Assembly: GCA_030629105.1 (NCBI GenBank)
Contig: DAOVPS010000026.1
Location: forward strand, 1 to 22,095
Reading direction: 5' to 3'
DNA length: 22,095 nt
DNA from: JABLTI01 sp030629105
GTDB taxonomy: Archaea; Asgardarchaeota; Heimdallarchaeia; JABLTI01
The notes beneath the pieces are model-generated. The model ran no database searches. It saw only the letters and a list, made by a program, of their open reading frames with translations, and was not told the origin of the DNA. Positions 1 through 6,355 of the stretch are shown here, in pieces (within the stretch, counting starts at the first letter, position 1; each line of letters begins with the position of its first letter). A program made the position numbers and the translations under genes.

Positions 1-794
1 CGCTTGAGGAAAATGTCTTCACCATACCCTTCACTCCCAGTGTGAACTTCGAACCAATGGAGAAGGGAACCGTTTCCGTCGGGAAGTCGGGTTTTGTAAA
101 CAAAGTCAGCAACGAACTCACCGGAACCATCCCAGTGAGGAACGACGCGTAAACGATCAGTAACGTCCTCCAAGACGCTCCCAGCTAAACCAAGACTGAA
201 AGCTCTGCGACACCAACCAGCGAAGGCGTCGTGCGGAGGAAATTTTGACCGGTAATTGCTTTTCACTAAGCGATAATGCTCCCGAGGGTAACCGTAATAA
301 TAGGCAAAACGGGTACGAGGAACGGGCAAGGGATAGGCACGAACCAAACCCTTTCTGAAAAGGAACAACTCACCGATCTTGGAACCGTCTTTTGCATGGT
401 ACTCCCGATGAGCGTAGGAGTCACCGCTCAGCAAATTACGATACAAACTATACGGGGAAACATTACCAATCAAAGAAGGGAAGTGACGAAGAAGCAGCTT
501 GGCGAGTTGCTCACCACTGAAAAGAGGGAGAGGGGAACCAGAAAGCAGCTCACGAGCAAAAGCGATCTCAGAAGAACTCAAGAGAACAGGAGGGTACTCC
601 CGGAAATCGGGAAACGAATACTCGGGGAAAGAGGAAGATTTTGACAAAGAATCGTCACCGAATAAATATGGAAAAGAAAGTATAAAAGTACCAATAAGAC
701 TGCATGAGTGCAAGAGAAAACCAATCTGAGGACATGCAGACAACCAGAAAAAACAGTGAAAAACGCAAAATAAAACGAAAAACAAGGACTGCAT
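1..794 (-). CDS. Partial protein, wHTH plus possible PD-(D/E)XK/replication-relaxation-like domain (C-terminus off left edge)
   Basis: The minus strand stays open from a TGA near 825 to the left edge, giving about 264 codons with no stop. The translation reads like a real soluble protein. A helix-turn-helix-like segment (LFSGEQLAKLLLRHFPSLIG) comes first, then an H-D-A-F-A-G-W-C-R-R-A-F helix, then a beta-rich part where EFVADFVYKT is followed about 14 residues later by HWFEVHTGSEGYGEDIFLKR. That order (winged helix, 'pHda' helix, D...E-x-H strand pair) resembles plasmid replication-relaxation or PD-(D/E)XK proteins. This is recalled from family patterns and is uncertain. Start: ATG at 794 is the only ATG and would add a Cys/Phe-rich hydrophobic N-terminus. 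TTG at 647, with GGTGA just upstream and a TATA-like TTTTATA near 682-689, is an equally good start. G+C is about 48%, against about 28-35% elsewhere, suggesting transfer. Confidence 0.55.
   Translation of the reverse strand, partial: MQSLFFVLFCVFHCFFWLSACPQIGFLLHSCSLIGTFILSFPYLFGDDSLSKSSSFPEYSFPDFREYPPVLLSSSEIAFARELLSGSPLPLFSGEQLAKLLLRHFPSLIGNVSPYSLYRNLLSGDSYAHREYHAKDGSKIGELFLFRKGLVRAYPLPVPRTRFAYYYGYPREHYRLVKSNYRSKFPPHDAFAGWCRRAFSLGLAGSVLEDVTDRLRVVPHWDGSGEFVADFVYKTRLPDGNGSLLHWFEVHTGSEGYGEDIFLK
698..721. repeat. Imperfect 24-bp direct repeat, copy 1
   Basis: Bases 698-721 (gactgcatgagtgcaagaga...) match 787-810 at 20 of 24 positions. A weaker, rearranged relative lies at 731-754. They lie at the head of the minus-strand partial gene, either upstream of it (if it starts at 647) or within its first codons (if it starts at 794). 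Repeats in front of a replication-type gene would recall iterons. With two good copies this is only a suggestion. Confidence 0.4.
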
Positions 795-810
795 GACTAC
801 AAGAAGAAAC
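787..810. repeat. Imperfect 24-bp direct repeat, copy 2
   Basis: Partner of 698-721, same orientation, 20 of 24 bases identical. It spans the ATG at 794 of the minus-strand partial gene. Confidence 0.4.
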
Positions 811-912
811 GAAAGACTCCTAACTCAAACATGCAACAAATCACATTCGTTTAAAACATCACTTTTCTTATTTTTCTTTCATTAATAGGTTTATCGAGAA
901 ATTACTCATTTG

Positions 913-933
913 GAGCATAAGAAATTTATGCTC
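913..933 (+). promoter_or_regulatory. Hairpin in leader of the MBL-fold gene
   Basis: GAGCATAA and TTATGCTC form a perfect 8-bp inverted repeat around a 5-base loop, ending 32 bases before the chosen start codon and 19 bases before the AGGAGG ribosome binding site. It has no T-run after it, so it is not an obvious terminator. It could be an operator or a leader structure for the downstream gene. Confidence 0.4.
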
Positions 934-964
934 AATGGTTCATTCTTCTTTAGGAGGAAAAAAT

Positions 965-1615
965 ATGTCTTTGATATTACGTTTACTAGGACATGCTTCA
1001 TTTAAGTTGAAAGTTGATGATAAAATAATTTATATTGATCCGTATGGTGGGGACGCTTCCGAGTATTCAGAAAAAGCGGATTTAATCCTATCCACTCATG
1101 AACATCAAGATCATTCTGATCCAGATAAAATAGCACTTGCTAGAAAGGATTCCACAGTAATTATCACTTCTACTAAGAATTCCGCGAATATAGAAGGGTC
1201 AATTGCTTTGGATCCAGATCAAAAGTACGATTTTGAGGGAATAATAATTCATGGTGTTCCGGGATATAATGTTATACGAAAAAGAGACTCCGGCGAACCT
1301 TTCCATCCCAGAGAGATCCAAACAGCTTTCGTTATTGAAGCTAAAGGTAAGAAAATCTATTTTGCTGGAGACACTGAATTCATCGATGAAATGAAAAATG
1401 TGAAAGATATTGATTATGCATTATTACCAATTGATGGGAAATACACCATGGATCCCAAAGAAGCTTTAGATGCTGTTGGGGCTATAAAACCGAAAAATGT
1501 CGTTCCAATGCATTGGCGTGATCAAAATCCAGAGGAATTCAAGAAGAACGTTGAATCAACACATTCTGGTGTTGCAGTTCTCGTTCCCAAACCTGGTACA
1601 GATATGGAATTATGA
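965..1615 (+). CDS. Metallo-beta-lactamase-fold hydrolase, UlaG/UPF0173-like
   Basis: A short MBL-fold protein of 216 residues. The N-terminal strand L-L-G-H-A-S-F and IDPYG lead into the metal motif HEHQDH (H45, H47, D49, H50). D136 in FAGDTEF and H183 in VVPMHW supply the remaining bridging and terminal ligands, so a two-metal site looks complete. This compact form is typical of the UlaG/YtkL branch, whose members act on small phosphorylated or lactone substrates or are of unknown use. The substrate here cannot be read from sequence. The start at 965 is preferred because AGGAGG at 952-957 sits seven bases upstream. An in-frame ATG at 935 would bury that site inside the gene. The gene stands alone, followed by a T-rich stretch at 1631-1640. 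Confidence 0.88.
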   Translation: MSLILRLLGHASFKLKVDDKIIYIDPYGGDASEYSEKADLILSTHEHQDHSDPDKIALARKDSTVIITSTKNSANIEGSIALDPDQKYDFEGIIIHGVPGYNVIRKRDSGEPFHPREIQTAFVIEAKGKKIYFAGDTEFIDEMKNVKDIDYALLPIDGKYTMDPKEALDAVGAIKPKNVVPMHWRDQNPEEFKKNVESTHSGVAVLVPKPGTDMEL

Positions 1616-1657
1616 AAATTCCATCTCATTCTTTTTTTCTTATGTCAAAATAAAACG

Positions 1658-1691
1658 TTTAATAATGTAGATGTTCCATTCTACTAGTAGA
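1658..1691 (+). promoter_or_regulatory. Likely promoter with 12-bp palindrome at the start site of the Vps23-like gene
   Basis: TTTAATAAT at 1658-1666 fits an archaeal TATA box. The expected transcription start, about 25 bases downstream, falls in the perfect palindrome TCTACTAGTAGA at 1680-1691. A palindrome over the start site is a classic place for a repressor operator. The regulator is unknown. Confidence 0.4.
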
Positions 1692-1718
1692 GAATAAGAT
1701 TAGTTGGTCGTCTATATT

Positions 1719-2393
1719 ATGGTAAAGAACATTCCCGATATTATTTTAGCACGTGAAGCTAAATGGATGTATGAAAAAGGTCGCGGTTTTGAGCCCATTA
1801 AGGGAGATATGACCCGTTGGCGTGGTCTGATTCCTGGCAGAGGAGAATTTAAGAATCGATTCTTTACAGTCGAGCTTGAGATGCTTGATGGTTTTCCCGC
1901 CACTCCCCCATTAGTTAAGATGATTTCTGAGGTTGATCACCCTCGAGTTGGAAAGGGCAAGATAATTGATTTATGGATAGTTAGACGTTGGAATCCGGAA
2001 TACCATCTTTTCCAAGCAGCTAATTCCATTAAGGGTCTATTTGCTCGAGAGCCTTTACGTCCTGCAGCACACTTACTGAAGAAAGGTGTCAAACCAAAAA
2101 CTCAACCCACAGATGCATTTGTTGTGTATACTCGTCAAAAGCAACAATTAGAAGATGTCTTGACTCAAAAGCAAGATGAAATTAGTCGTATAAAAGCTGC
2201 TTTATCTGGTCGATCTCAGATTGATAGGTCTTCTCAACGAGTGAAATACATGGATCGTCATAAACTCGAGCTTGAAGAAGAATTGTTCGATATTGAGGAA
2301 CGATTCCATTGGGCAGATCTTACTTCAGTTGATTTTGCGAAAGAATACCTTCGTGTACGCACTCAGCTTCAGCTAATAGCTATGACACAATAA
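1719..2393 (+). CDS. Vps23/TSG101-like ESCRT-I subunit: UEV domain, coiled coil, steadiness box
   Basis: 224 residues in three parts. Residues 1-125 follow the E2 (UBC) fold: N-terminal helix, FFTVELEMLDGFPATPPLVK, the H-P-x motif (H74-P75), then K-I-I-D-L where active E2 enzymes have the catalytic Cys, and W-N-P-E-Y-H-L before the last helix. The missing Cys makes it a UEV, a ubiquitin-binding, non-catalytic E2. Residues 138-195 are coiled coil. Residues 182-224 align by eye with the TSG101 steadiness box (TSG101 D-x-F-L-K-x-V-R against D-F-A-K-E-Y-L-R-V-R here, followed by a similar Q-L tail). In Asgard archaea this protein is the ESCRT-I component that recognises ubiquitin. ATG at 1719 is chosen over an in-frame TTG at 1704 because the domain begins right after it. 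It is a single-gene unit with its own promoter and terminator. Confidence 0.85.
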   Translation: MVKNIPDIILAREAKWMYEKGRGFEPIKGDMTRWRGLIPGRGEFKNRFFTVELEMLDGFPATPPLVKMISEVDHPRVGKGKIIDLWIVRRWNPEYHLFQAANSIKGLFAREPLRPAAHLLKKGVKPKTQPTDAFVVYTRQKQQLEDVLTQKQDEISRIKAALSGRSQIDRSSQRVKYMDRHKLELEEELFDIEERFHWADLTSVDFAKEYLRVRTQLQLIAMTQ

Positions 2394-2396
2394 TAA

Positions 2397-2433
2397 CTTG
2401 GCTTCTCAGCCAAGAAACATTCTTTTTTCTTTA
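2397..2433 (+). terminator. Intrinsic-type terminator after the Vps23-like gene
   Basis: CTTGGC and GCCAAG (2397-2414) form a perfect 6-bp stem with a 6-base loop, beginning three bases after the stop codon, followed by a T-rich tract at 2420-2433. Confidence 0.7.
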
Positions 2434-2534
2434 ACTCATATTATTTTAAGTGAGATTATTGTATTTGATAGCAGAATTAAAAAACCATATAGGAATCTTG
2501 TACTGATTGTTTCACTCTCTCTGGATGTGCACTT

Positions 2535-3728
2535 ATGATTTCAATTATCTTAGCAGCTGGTAAAGGTAAAAGAATGCAACCTTTAACTGATACAAGACTT
2601 AAAGGATCATTACCTATCCAAAACCAAGCTATTCTAATTCGACTTGCTGATATGATTGAAGCTGCTGGTTTTATGGATAAACTTGTTTTAGTGATTTCTC
2701 CTTGGCAAGAAAAAGAAATGAGAGAGCTTTTCTCCCAAAAATTGTATGCTAATAAAATCATTTATGCAATCCAAGATCCTCCAAAAGGCACGGCAGATGC
2801 TGTGGCTCAAGCTGAAGAATTTATGGGAGATGAGAAAAGATGCTTAGTTTTTAATGGAGATATTCTTGCTCATATTGAACAAATTTTACCGGAACTTATT
2901 TCTCATCATACAAAGCTAAGCGCCATGTGTACTGTAGCGGTTTTTCCTGGAAAAAATGAACGGTATGGTTTTTTGAAAGTTTCTTCTGAGGGTATTGTTG
3001 AAGACATTAAAGAAAAAATGAAAACTGAAGGAATAAGTGAAGATACTGGTTACATTAATGCTGGAATTTATCTCTTTGAACGTGATGTCTTTGATGCGAT
3101 TCGTGCAACACCTCTTTCTCAAAGGAAAGAATACGAAATAACTGACACTATTTCTATTTTAGGTGAAAAAGGAAAGATAGGAGCGTATATTATTGACTCT
3201 TGGATGAGTCTTGAGAATCCTTTGGATTTATTAATTGCTCAAGAATTCTTTCCACCAAGTAAAGAGCAATTGAATATGCAATTTCATTCAGGTGGAGAGA
3301 TTGGTTTTAAAGCTGCAGAAGATGTTTTCTTTGAAAAAGATTCTGTCGTTGATTTTTCAGGTATTACTATTACTGGACCTGTTTTAATTGGGAAAGGAAC
3401 ACTTATTGAACCAGATTCAAATATTGGACCGCGAGTTTTTATTGGAAAAGATTGTGAAATAGGAGTCAACACTTCCATCAAGAAATCTTTATTTATGGAT
3501 AATTGTAAGATCGAATCAAATTGTGTTTTATCAAACGTTATTTCTGCTGAGGAAATTGTTATTGGTGCGAATTCACATTTACAACCTCAAAACGATGGTT
3601 CCCTAAGACAAGGGATCAAAGATTTCATAATTATTGGTGGGGAAACAATAATATCGACAAAGGTTATTATAAAGAGGGGAATGAAAATCGAGGCTCATTC
3701 CGCAATTACTAAGGATGCTGAGATATAG
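2535..3728 (+). CDS. Bifunctional GlmU-like sugar-1-phosphate nucleotidylyltransferase with left-handed beta-helix
   Basis: 397 residues. The N-terminal half is a nucleotidyltransferase: signature LAAGKGKRMQPLT (6-18), K23 in TRLKGSLPI, QDPPKGTADAV (80-90) for base and sugar contacts, and NGDI (107-110) for the metal-binding Asp. From about residue 255 the sequence becomes hexapeptide-like (I-x-G-P-V-L-I-G-K-G, I-G-P-R-V-F-I-G-K-D), the left-handed beta-helix seen in archaeal GlmU-type enzymes of about 400 residues. These make UDP-GlcNAc or dTDP-glucose-type precursors in the cytoplasm. The usual R-P-K-x-L-L-P-V motif is changed to R-L-K-G-S-L-P-I, so the exact sugar is uncertain. The downstream HAD gene begins two bases after the stop, so they are co-transcribed. 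The nearby epimerase fits a sugar-nucleotide pathway. Confidence 0.88.
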   Translation: MISIILAAGKGKRMQPLTDTRLKGSLPIQNQAILIRLADMIEAAGFMDKLVLVISPWQEKEMRELFSQKLYANKIIYAIQDPPKGTADAVAQAEEFMGDEKRCLVFNGDILAHIEQILPELISHHTKLSAMCTVAVFPGKNERYGFLKVSSEGIVEDIKEKMKTEGISEDTGYINAGIYLFERDVFDAIRATPLSQRKEYEITDTISILGEKGKIGAYIIDSWMSLENPLDLLIAQEFFPPSKEQLNMQFHSGGEIGFKAAEDVFFEKDSVVDFSGITITGPVLIGKGTLIEPDSNIGPRVFIGKDCEIGVNTSIKKSLFMDNCKIESNCVLSNVISAEEIVIGANSHLQPQNDGSLRQGIKDFIIIGGETIISTKVIIKRGMKIEAHSAITKDAEI

Positions 3729-3730
3729 AC

Positions 3731-4396
3731 ATGAACCATGATGAATTAGCGATTATTTTTGATTTTGATAATACTTTGATCAAATCAAACATTAATTTTC
3801 CAGCGATGAAAATCAGTATGGCAAGAGTTGCAAAGAAGCATGGGGTTGATTTTGGTAATGAAGAAGATATCCCTCATCGATTTACCGCTGGAAATATCAT
3901 TGATCAAGTAAAGGAATTTGATAAAAGAAATGAAACTCAAATAGTTGCTGAGCTTTGGAATATGGTTGAAAAATTCGAGCGTATGGGAATGGAAAATATT
4001 TCTATGGATGAGGAGGTTTTACAAATGCTCGAATACTTGAAGGAGAAAGGTATATCCGCATCGATTTTGACAAACAATGCTAAAAAACCAACTTTAGAAG
4101 TTTTAGAGCGATTCAATATTACTGATTATTTTGACATAGTTATTGCTCGAGAAGATGTTAAGAAGATGAAACCTGATAAGGAAGGTCTGGAAGTCATTGT
4201 TCAGAAGCTTAAATTAAATCCCGACAAAGTTGTTTTTGTAGGGGATTCCTGGGTGGATGGTGTTGCAGCGGTTAAAGCTAAAATCCGGTTTATTCTTTTC
4301 AATAAAAAACTCTTGGATTCAAATAAGTATAACATCAAGATTTGGAAACATGTTCAAACAATGAACGAATTAGTAAAGCTAATAGATGAAGACTAA
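3731..4396 (+). CDS. HAD-superfamily phosphatase
   Basis: 221 residues with all four HAD motifs: I, DFDNT (nucleophile D11, acid D13); II, LTNN (T114); III, K147 in MKPDKEGL; IV, GDSWVDG (D172, D176). A helical cap lies between motifs I and II at about residues 20-95, as in phosphoglycolate phosphatase-like members. These remove phosphate from small metabolites through an aspartyl-phosphate intermediate. It starts two bases after the GlmU-like gene, which suggests it works on a sugar phosphate of the same pathway. The substrate is inferred only from context. It ends ten bases before the convergent epimerase gene, with T-runs in between. Confidence 0.88.
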   Translation: MNHDELAIIFDFDNTLIKSNINFPAMKISMARVAKKHGVDFGNEEDIPHRFTAGNIIDQVKEFDKRNETQIVAELWNMVEKFERMGMENISMDEEVLQMLEYLKEKGISASILTNNAKKPTLEVLERFNITDYFDIVIAREDVKKMKPDKEGLEVIVQKLKLNPDKVVFVGDSWVDGVAAVKAKIRFILFNKKLLDSNKYNIKIWKHVQTMNELVKLIDED

Positions 4397-4405
4397 TTTC
4401 GTTTT

Positions 4406-5359
4406 TTATTTCTTAATCTCGTTTTTTAACCACTTGAGGTATTTCTGAATGCCTAGTTCTGTTGTGGTTACAGGTTTCCAAGACAAAACTTCTTCCGCTT
4501 TGGATATGTCAACTACTGCTTTTTTAACGTCTCCTGCCCAACCACGTTCTCCTCCGGTATAGGTGTATTTTACATCTGTTAAACCTAGAGACTTAACGAC
4601 AGCATTTGCTACTTGGTTAACTGCAATCCCTTCAGATGTAGCAATATTAAATGTCATATGGCCGGCTATGGTGGACTTGAGAGATTGTATGTGAGCATCT
4701 ACACAATCACTAATGTACAAATAGGATTTTACTTGTCTACCATCCCCTAATATTTCAAGGGAAGTGGGATCTTTCTTCAATTTCCAGAAGAAATCATACA
4801 TAACTCCGCGCTTCGAGGGTGGACCGAAGATATTTCCAAGTCTTAGGGAAATCGCTTCCAAATTATGGAGGCTTGAGAAGCTTGAAATGTATTGTTCACA
4901 TGCAGCTTTTGAAGCACCATAATGACTTATAGGTGCTAGTGGTTCGGACTCAGGTGTTGGAATCACCTCTGTTTCTCCATACACTGTTCCTCCAGATGAT
5001 GCAAAAACAATCTTTGGTACTTTATTCTTTACCATTGCTTGTAGAACATTCAAGGTTCCTAGGACATTCGTATCAAAATCTGTGTAGAGATTATCAGTGC
5101 TTGCACGAACATCCGGTTTTGCAGCTTCATGAAATACTACATCAATACCAACTAATAATTTCTCAAGAAGTGAAAGATTGGTTATGCTTCCTAGCGTTAA
5201 ATGGCAGTTTTTTTCCCCAAGACTCTCTTTGATGTATGCTTTTTGCCCTGTAGATAAATCATCTAAAACACTCACAGAATATCCGTCTGCAACTAATTTG
5301 TTCACTAAGTTACTTCCTATAAAACCGCAGCCACCTGTAACTAGTATCTTTACACTCAA
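4406..5359 (-). CDS. NAD-dependent sugar-nucleotide epimerase/dehydratase (extended SDR)
   Basis: About 317 residues of the extended short-chain dehydrogenase family, GalE-like. The Rossmann motif TGGCGFIG opens the protein. The catalytic set is S-S in FASSGGTVYG and Y-x-x-x-K in YGASK. LGNIFGP and the later Y-x-Y-x-G-G-E-R-G-W-x-G-D segment match UDP-sugar-binding members. The likely role is C4 epimerisation or a related step on a UDP- or dTDP-hexose for surface polysaccharide or N-glycans. Start: TTG at 5359 has AGGTG six bases upstream and gives M-S-V-K-I-L-V-T-G-G. GTG at 5368 is a three-codon-longer alternative lying inside that binding site. It is convergent with the HAD gene and divergent from the nuclease-like gene. 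Confidence 0.9.
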   Translation of the reverse strand: MSVKILVTGGCGFIGSNLVNKLVADGYSVSVLDDLSTGQKAYIKESLGEKNCHLTLGSITNLSLLEKLLVGIDVVFHEAAKPDVRASTDNLYTDFDTNVLGTLNVLQAMVKNKVPKIVFASSGGTVYGETEVIPTPESEPLAPISHYGASKAACEQYISSFSSLHNLEAISLRLGNIFGPPSKRGVMYDFFWKLKKDPTSLEILGDGRQVKSYLYISDCVDAHIQSLKSTIAGHMTFNIATSEGIAVNQVANAVVKSLGLTDVKYTYTGGERGWAGDVKKAVVDISKAEEVLSWKPVTTTELGIQKYLKWLKNEIKK

Positions 5360-5464
5360 TTTAAACACCTGAAATCATTGTATTATTCATTTATGTTACC
5401 TTTATCACTAATGAAAAGATTTTCCATAAAATTAGCTTTGTTGATGTCAGCTTCACCAAAACCG

Positions 5465-5473
5465 TTTTTAAAT
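5465..5473 (+). promoter_or_regulatory. TATA box for the nuclease-like gene
   Basis: TTTTTAAAT lies 38-46 bases before the TTG start at 5511. It predicts a short leader that contains the GGTGG ribosome binding site. Confidence 0.5.
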
Positions 5474-5510
5474 CTAGTTTCTCACGTATTCTTGATTGGT
5501 GGAAAGATAA

Positions 5511-6188
5511 TTGGACAAAGAGTTACTTCTTCTTACCTTAAAGCAATCAAAAAATGAGCCTTTCATCTTAGTAGATGATCTTATCCAAGTCAAGAATGAA
5601 AGCAAAGTAGCAGCTTTTTTTGAAGAGCTTAATTCTCAAGGATTTCATTTCCAAGCAACCATAGACAACAATTACCAAATTACTCGAGAGCAAAGGGCTA
5701 AATTAGCAATACTCGGCTTTATGAATGATATTGATTTTGATAAAATAATTAACGAGCTTATTTGGCAAGAATTCGAATTATTGACAACAATTGTTGGTGA
5801 CGAGTTCGGTTACATTGCTAAAACTGGTTTGAATTTTTCCACAGAAGATCGAAAGTACCAAATTGATGTTATACTCAAAGCAAATCCTTACGTTTTATTT
5901 ATCGACTGTAAGCATTATGGTGGTACAGGAAAAAAGTCAGTTCTCAAAAAAGCAGCTGAGGAACAAATTACTCGTGTAGAAGCTGTTAAGGAAAATTTCG
6001 CGAAATTACAAGAGAAAATCAGCATTAAGGGTTGGAAAAAAATTGTCTTAATACCAATGGTAGTAACTTGGTTAGATGATGAAATATTCTTCCATGAATT
6101 TGTGCCTGTAGTGCCGTTTACAAAACTTCGATCATTCTTTCAGAATTTTTATTTGTATTTTGAGGATATTTTCAAAATTGAAGTTTAA
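5511..6188 (+). CDS. Winged-helix plus PD-(D/E)XK nuclease-like protein
   Basis: 225 residues, no clear named family. Residues 1-65 look like a winged helix (alternating helices, then GFHFQATIDNNYQITREQ as the wing). Residues 80-200 fit a restriction-endonuclease fold: an acidic helix (E87, E89), a beta pair with QIDVIL (D119), then LFIDCKHY (D132, K134), i.e. D-x12-D-x-K, where the usual second acid is Glu. A helix with T-R-V-E-A-V-K and a closing strand KIVLIPMVV follow. DNA or RNA cleavage is possible but unproven. The start is TTG with GGTGG upstream. It stands alone, between a divergent epimerase and a hairpin at 6191. No partner methylase or toxin-antitoxin gene is present, so a restriction role is unlikely. 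Confidence 0.72.
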   Translation: MDKELLLLTLKQSKNEPFILVDDLIQVKNESKVAAFFEELNSQGFHFQATIDNNYQITREQRAKLAILGFMNDIDFDKIINELIWQEFELLTTIVGDEFGYIAKTGLNFSTEDRKYQIDVILKANPYVLFIDCKHYGGTGKKSVLKKAAEEQITRVEAVKENFAKLQEKISIKGWKKIVLIPMVVTWLDDEIFFHEFVPVVPFTKLRSFFQNFYLYFEDIFKIEV

Positions 6189-6190
6189 GA

Positions 6191-6211
6191 TAGAGAAAAA
6201 TATATTCTCTA
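6191..6211 (+). terminator. Hairpin after the nuclease-like gene
   Basis: TAGAGAA and TTCTCTA form a perfect 7-bp stem with an AT-only loop, starting two bases after the stop. There is no strong T-tract after it, so terminator or mRNA 3'-end structure are both possible. Confidence 0.45.
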
Positions 6212-6355
6212 GATACTTATTACATCTAAAAAGAGAATTATTATTGTCATATACACAACATAAGAATTATTAAAGAACAAAAGCAATATCACTATTACTC
6301 AAGTCAAAATACTCAAGACTCAGATTTGTAAATAATGCTAAAATGAGGTTCAAAC

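Noticed and set aside
276..729. Two overlapping plus-strand open frames in the left-edge region
   Set aside because: Their translations are low-complexity (R, K, T, G rich) and they lie opposite the longer minus-strand frame, whose product has protein-like motifs. They are antisense shadows.
935..965. Upstream ATG as start of the MBL-fold gene
   Set aside because: It would place the AGGAGG site inside the gene, and the extra ten residues have no place in the family fold.
1719..2100. Active ubiquitin-conjugating (E2) enzyme
   Set aside because: There is no Cys at or near the catalytic position (K-I-I-D-L-W). With the C-terminal steadiness box it fits a UEV, not an E2.
5511..6188. Restriction-modification system
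   Set aside because: No methyltransferase or specificity gene lies next to the nuclease-like gene.
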